This document shows positions 60,501-64,000 of a stretch of DNA of 64,000 bases, one piece after another (within the stretch, counting starts at the first letter, position 1; each line of letters starts with the position of its first letter). A program made the translations under genes and the position numbers. The DNA is from Antedon mediterranea. Its lineage: Eukaryota; Echinodermata; Crinoidea; Comatulida; Antedonidae. The DNA lies in assembly GCF_964355755.1 (NCBI RefSeq), contig NC_092680.1, positions 9,713,001 through 9,777,000 of the forward strand, read 5' to 3'. The notes beneath the pieces were generated by a model. The model was not told the DNA's origin and did no database searches. It saw nothing but the letters and a program-made list of their open reading frames with translations.

Positions 60501-61704
60501 TTTAATACGTTTCGAAACTCTGTACTTTACACTCGTTTTTCGTTTACGGGAAACCATACTCGATAGCGTTCAAAATACGAATTTGGCAAAGAAAAGTTTT
60601 GAAAAGTTCGTCACCAGTTAATTTTTGGCAAATATCAGATAACTTAGTTTGCAGAAGTGACAAACTAATTGTGAGGTTCGTGAACTCAACGAGATTACAG
60701 TCTTTGTAGATCGTGCAGCTGGACAAAATGACTACACCAATACAGTTGCAAATAAAACTTGGTGAAAGTGAATTGACAAACTATCGCCGCAAATTGATCG
60801 ACGTTAACTGACGTAATACACTGGTGGTTCTATCTAGCTATGTAAACTATAAATTAGCAATAACCCGCACCCATGTCAATATAGCAAAATACAACAAACC
60901 AATATAACATTTTATTGACACTCTTGTATCAGATAAGATGTCATCATAGAACTGGCAATGAATGAAGGGGAGTTCGAGTGGGAATTTTTTTAGAAGATCA
61001 AGAGAAAAGGAACGTACATTTCAAAGCCTCATATACGTCGTCATACAAGTTCGTAGAATATAGTTAACTATTCTGTCCAAATCGAGGAATTAGTGTTTAT
61101 CACCAATGATATTTTGACATATAACTAACCTATGACAAATTGGACTACTGTTAAATTCTGATTAAGACAGGCTTTGGTAAACAGGTAATATACTTATCAA
61201 TTCCATGTGTTTATTAATAAAACAAATGCTTAAGCGATATTTCCATTTCTTAAATGCAGTGGTATGTCGACATTGTTTAAATCAATACACTTTCATATTT
61301 CTAAGGCTACATGGATTTTTGGACGTTAACCCGGACAGAAAACTCCGAACGGCAAATTGTTTATAAAATCAAAAAGAAAAAAAAGGTAGCCGGAGTTGTC
61401 AATTACTATAAAAAAAACAATTGGATAGGTAAATATTAAACAATACTAAGATAACATTTACATAATTATAATTAAGTTATCTCAGATATTTTCAAACAAT
61501 TTTGTGTACATAGATTAGCTTTCTAACAACAATGTATCGGTGAGTAAGGTGATTCAACTAAACCGCAGGGGCGAAAATTGTTTTGGGCACATGATTAATT
61601 ACAGTAAATTTAATTACACAAAAAACGAAATGCAACAAAACATTATGTTAAAATTATTATTGTTTTTTTATTATTGTAAATTATCGAGAAAAGTTTTCAC
61701 TTAC
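57532..61704. other. Long stretch between first exons a and b
   Basis: AT-rich. No exon, RNA gene or clear transposon recognised. Scattered AGGCCT words occur. Confidence 0.4.
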
Positions 61705-61779
61705 CCTCCGTGGATGCGGATTGTTTGAACGGATGTTATGGACCGGTCCAGGCAAAATACCAAGCAATTCAAAAGACAT
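61705..61779 (-). CDS. Alternative first exon a
   Basis: The ATG at 61779 opens 25 codons (MSFELLGILPGPVHNIRSNN to PHPRR), ending in phase 0 at GTAAGTG. Its last nine residues mirror those of the exon at 57531 (RxNNPHP, then a basic residue), yet codons for NNPHP differ at synonymous positions. That supports a true, selected coding exon in a stretch otherwise lacking genes. The distance to the first shared exon is 8.1 kb. Confidence 0.65.
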
Positions 61780-64000
61780 GGTTGAAGCAAAGTCTATGTT
61801 ACTTTTTTTTTTCTCTCAACGGGCCCTTTTTGCGGTTTCCAACACGCTACCTCGTTGTTCAAGGGATGATGTACACCAGTGTGTCAGTGTCTTTCCACGA
61901 TGGCAACCGCCTTATATACGAAAACCGGTTTCTTGTTAGTTTGATGTTTTCATACATGAATTGTTTTATATACACTTATCAAATAGCTTATTCACGGTTG
62001 CTAGATATTTTGATATTTGGTGGAACAAATGATTTCATATATAGGGGTGGCTTCGAGAATATAAATTAAATATTTAATAAGAATCACACCTCATAATAAA
62101 GGCAATACATATTTATCGAAATATAAACATATACATATACCTATTATTGTTATCAAATGTATAATATGTTTATGTAATATTAGAATTATATTTAAAGATA
62201 AAAATTAACTCGTCTTGTTAATGGTTTCATCCAATATAAAATTATATCATAAGTCAATTACATGTATCGATGCCTAGAGATGGTTCCCATGGTGATTGCT
62301 CGCCGTATCGGGGAAATCAACAATCAAACTTTCTAAGGAAAAATAAATTGGTCGCTAAGAGATTAAGTTTTAGATGTTTCTTTTTTAGAAAAACATTTTT
62401 ATATTTTTTATTAACGTTCAATATTTAAAATAAAGCATGTAAATTGTTGTAGGCTTAAAGAAAGCTTCCCCTATATTTGGCCTATCACACATTTAAAAGC
62501 TTAAAAAATGTATCATTATTTATTATAAATGTATTATTATCTTTATTTATTAAATTAAATTTCTTTTTTCTTTGAAAAATGTCATCCATATCAACAAACG
62601 TACAAACAGAAAAAGAAAAAAGAAAATTCTCAAACTTTAAGCTTAAATATATGAATGTATCATTTATTATGAATTATCATTATTTATTATGAATATATTA
62701 TCATGATCATTATTTTTATTATGAATGTATCATTATCATGGTTAGTTTTGGAAATTGTATATATTTACATATTATATTGTCATACTGAAGTTATATATTT
62801 ACATACATTACATGTCAAATATAATTTAGTAATAATGATGTTAATAACAATTAATAAAGATAAGCAGTTTGTTTATTCTATAAAATTAATTATTCTTGGA
62901 TGGCATATATAATCATATTTATTAAGTATTGGTAGTGGCGTTATTATATCATGGTAAAATTTAGAAATAATATGTAATAATAATATTACCATTTTCACAA
63001 AAAGCTTAAAAGAAAAATAAATCTAATCAAATAAATTCCAAAAAGAATTCCAATAACCACTGAGGCGAAGGCCTGGGCTAGTGACAAACTTTCAGAGAAA
63101 ATCGTTTTGGTTTGCTTATTTTATTTTGTATCTCCATTGCGCCACTGATAACCACATCATTGTCATTTTTTCAGTAATTATTTGCTTTGAATTTATATAT
63201 ATATATTTAAAAACATATTTGTATTTATTTACAAATCGATAATATGAATACAATACACAATGACAATAACAATCGATAGATAAGATGAAATATACTTATT
63301 TCCATAACGTAAATGAATATTACTTGGTAATTTTGTATCAAGTATCTATAAACAGGAGCAATAAACAATAAACAAAGTAAAGGGTGTGGGGAAGAATTTG
63401 ATAATGGATTCAATTTAAAAGAAAAGGCTGAAGCAAAAAATGCGTGTTTATTCTTGTCACTTCTTTACTTCAAGGGGGTAATTAATCTATCATTTAACCT
63501 TCTATCATTTTGGAAACTAAACTTACAAACGTTAGTTTGGATATAATTAGCATAATACAGCATACGTAAACTAACGGAGCGATCCCCAGGCTCTTAAAAT
63601 ATATAGTTCTAAAGGTCCTTGCTATACTCAGCAGAAACTAAGCCTATCTTAAAACGTGTTCTTCTTGTCGGCATATGGAAATTTTAAATACATTTTTTTT
63701 TGCCGTATTCATGTTACTGTATTTGACTACTGCATAAACGAAGCATTTAGAAGATTGTTTTACAAGATTGTAGGAATGTGTACGTCCATACTTTCTGTAT
63801 TGCAAGCCTATGAATACATTATGAACTAAACGACACAACAATGCATCAATTTCAATATTTTTATAACTAATGCCTACTTGAAATAAATATCCTAGCAAAA
63901 ACAACTCTCTAGTATTCTGTTCACCATCACGTTGACAACGTAATCAATGATTTCACGGTTACAGATCGAATATCAACGATAATAGTGGTTGCTCTTCTTT
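61780..64000. other. Right-end region, no gene seen
   Basis: AT-rich with many simple-sequence stretches (62510-62780). The promoter for first exon a should lie just right of 61779. Nothing else is recognised. Confidence 0.4.

Larger units (their letters stand above)
50244..61779 (-). other. Unrecognised basic protein gene with alternative first exons (span)
   Basis: Seven shared exons (53628 to 50244) join without any phase conflict into 477 residues. Three possible first exons, all ending in phase 0 at GTAAGT donors, lie at 61779-61705, 57531-57391 and 55291-55235, giving proteins of 502, 524 or 496 residues. The shared part has an N-terminal helical region, then a Pro/Arg-rich middle with PPTPPPGHRH, and a basic C-terminus. 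Composition suggests a cytoskeletal or ciliary protein, but no domain is recognised and the function is unknown. Confidence 0.8.

Noticed and set aside
61710-62069. 119-codon plus-strand frame
   Set aside because: It overlaps the better supported minus-strand first exon, has no recognised content and is AT-rich with many rare-looking codons.

Overview
The window is animal nuclear DNA. It is AT-rich, its genes are split by GT-AG introns, and more than half of it appears to be transposon-derived repeat. The host proteins and the abundance of the palindrome AGGCCT suggest a marine invertebrate, perhaps an echinoderm or related deuterostome. That assignment is inference. I found no bacterial, plasmid or phage features.

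Four host genes can be supported. (1) 1-11797, minus strand: the first four coding exons of TUBGCP4 (gamma-tubulin complex component 4). The rest lies beyond the left edge, and the fourth intron fills 1-7142. (2) 36237-23670, minus strand: a complete four-exon alkaline ceramidase, ACER2-like, 266 aa, with all expected zinc and calcium ligands. (3) 45032-45789, plus strand: a small two-exon gene for a 184-residue charged protein I do not recognise, with a probable GC-AG intron. (4) 61779-50244, minus strand: a gene for a basic, proline-rich protein of about 500 aa that I do not recognise. It has seven shared exons with matching phases and up to three alternative first exons. Two of these first exons encode the same NNPHP motif just before the splice site.

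Repeats from left to right: a dead DIRS-like tyrosine-recombinase retrotransposon (1 to about 2990); a 3.5-kb foldback element (3007-6493); fragments in TUBGCP4 intron 1; a complex block (12109-19847) of roughly 1.26-kb units in both orientations, separated by short hairpins and interrupted by a foldback element and a LINE; TTAA and TA MITEs and two large foldback elements inside the ceramidase introns, one carrying a 30-bp minisatellite; LINE fragments near 38, 46.5 and 54.6 kb; an hAT-like element with inverted 22-bp arrays (39003-40809); and a 1.26-kb TIR element (41291-42547). The right end (57.6-64 kb) is mostly featureless AT-rich sequence with one alternative first exon.

The genes share no evident pathway. 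They are unrelated cellular functions (microtubule nucleation, sphingolipid hydrolysis and two unknowns) in a transposon-rich background. The least ordinary observations are the foldback families, whose repeats carry many AGGTCA-type DR1 sites, and the duplicated first exon of the unknown gene.
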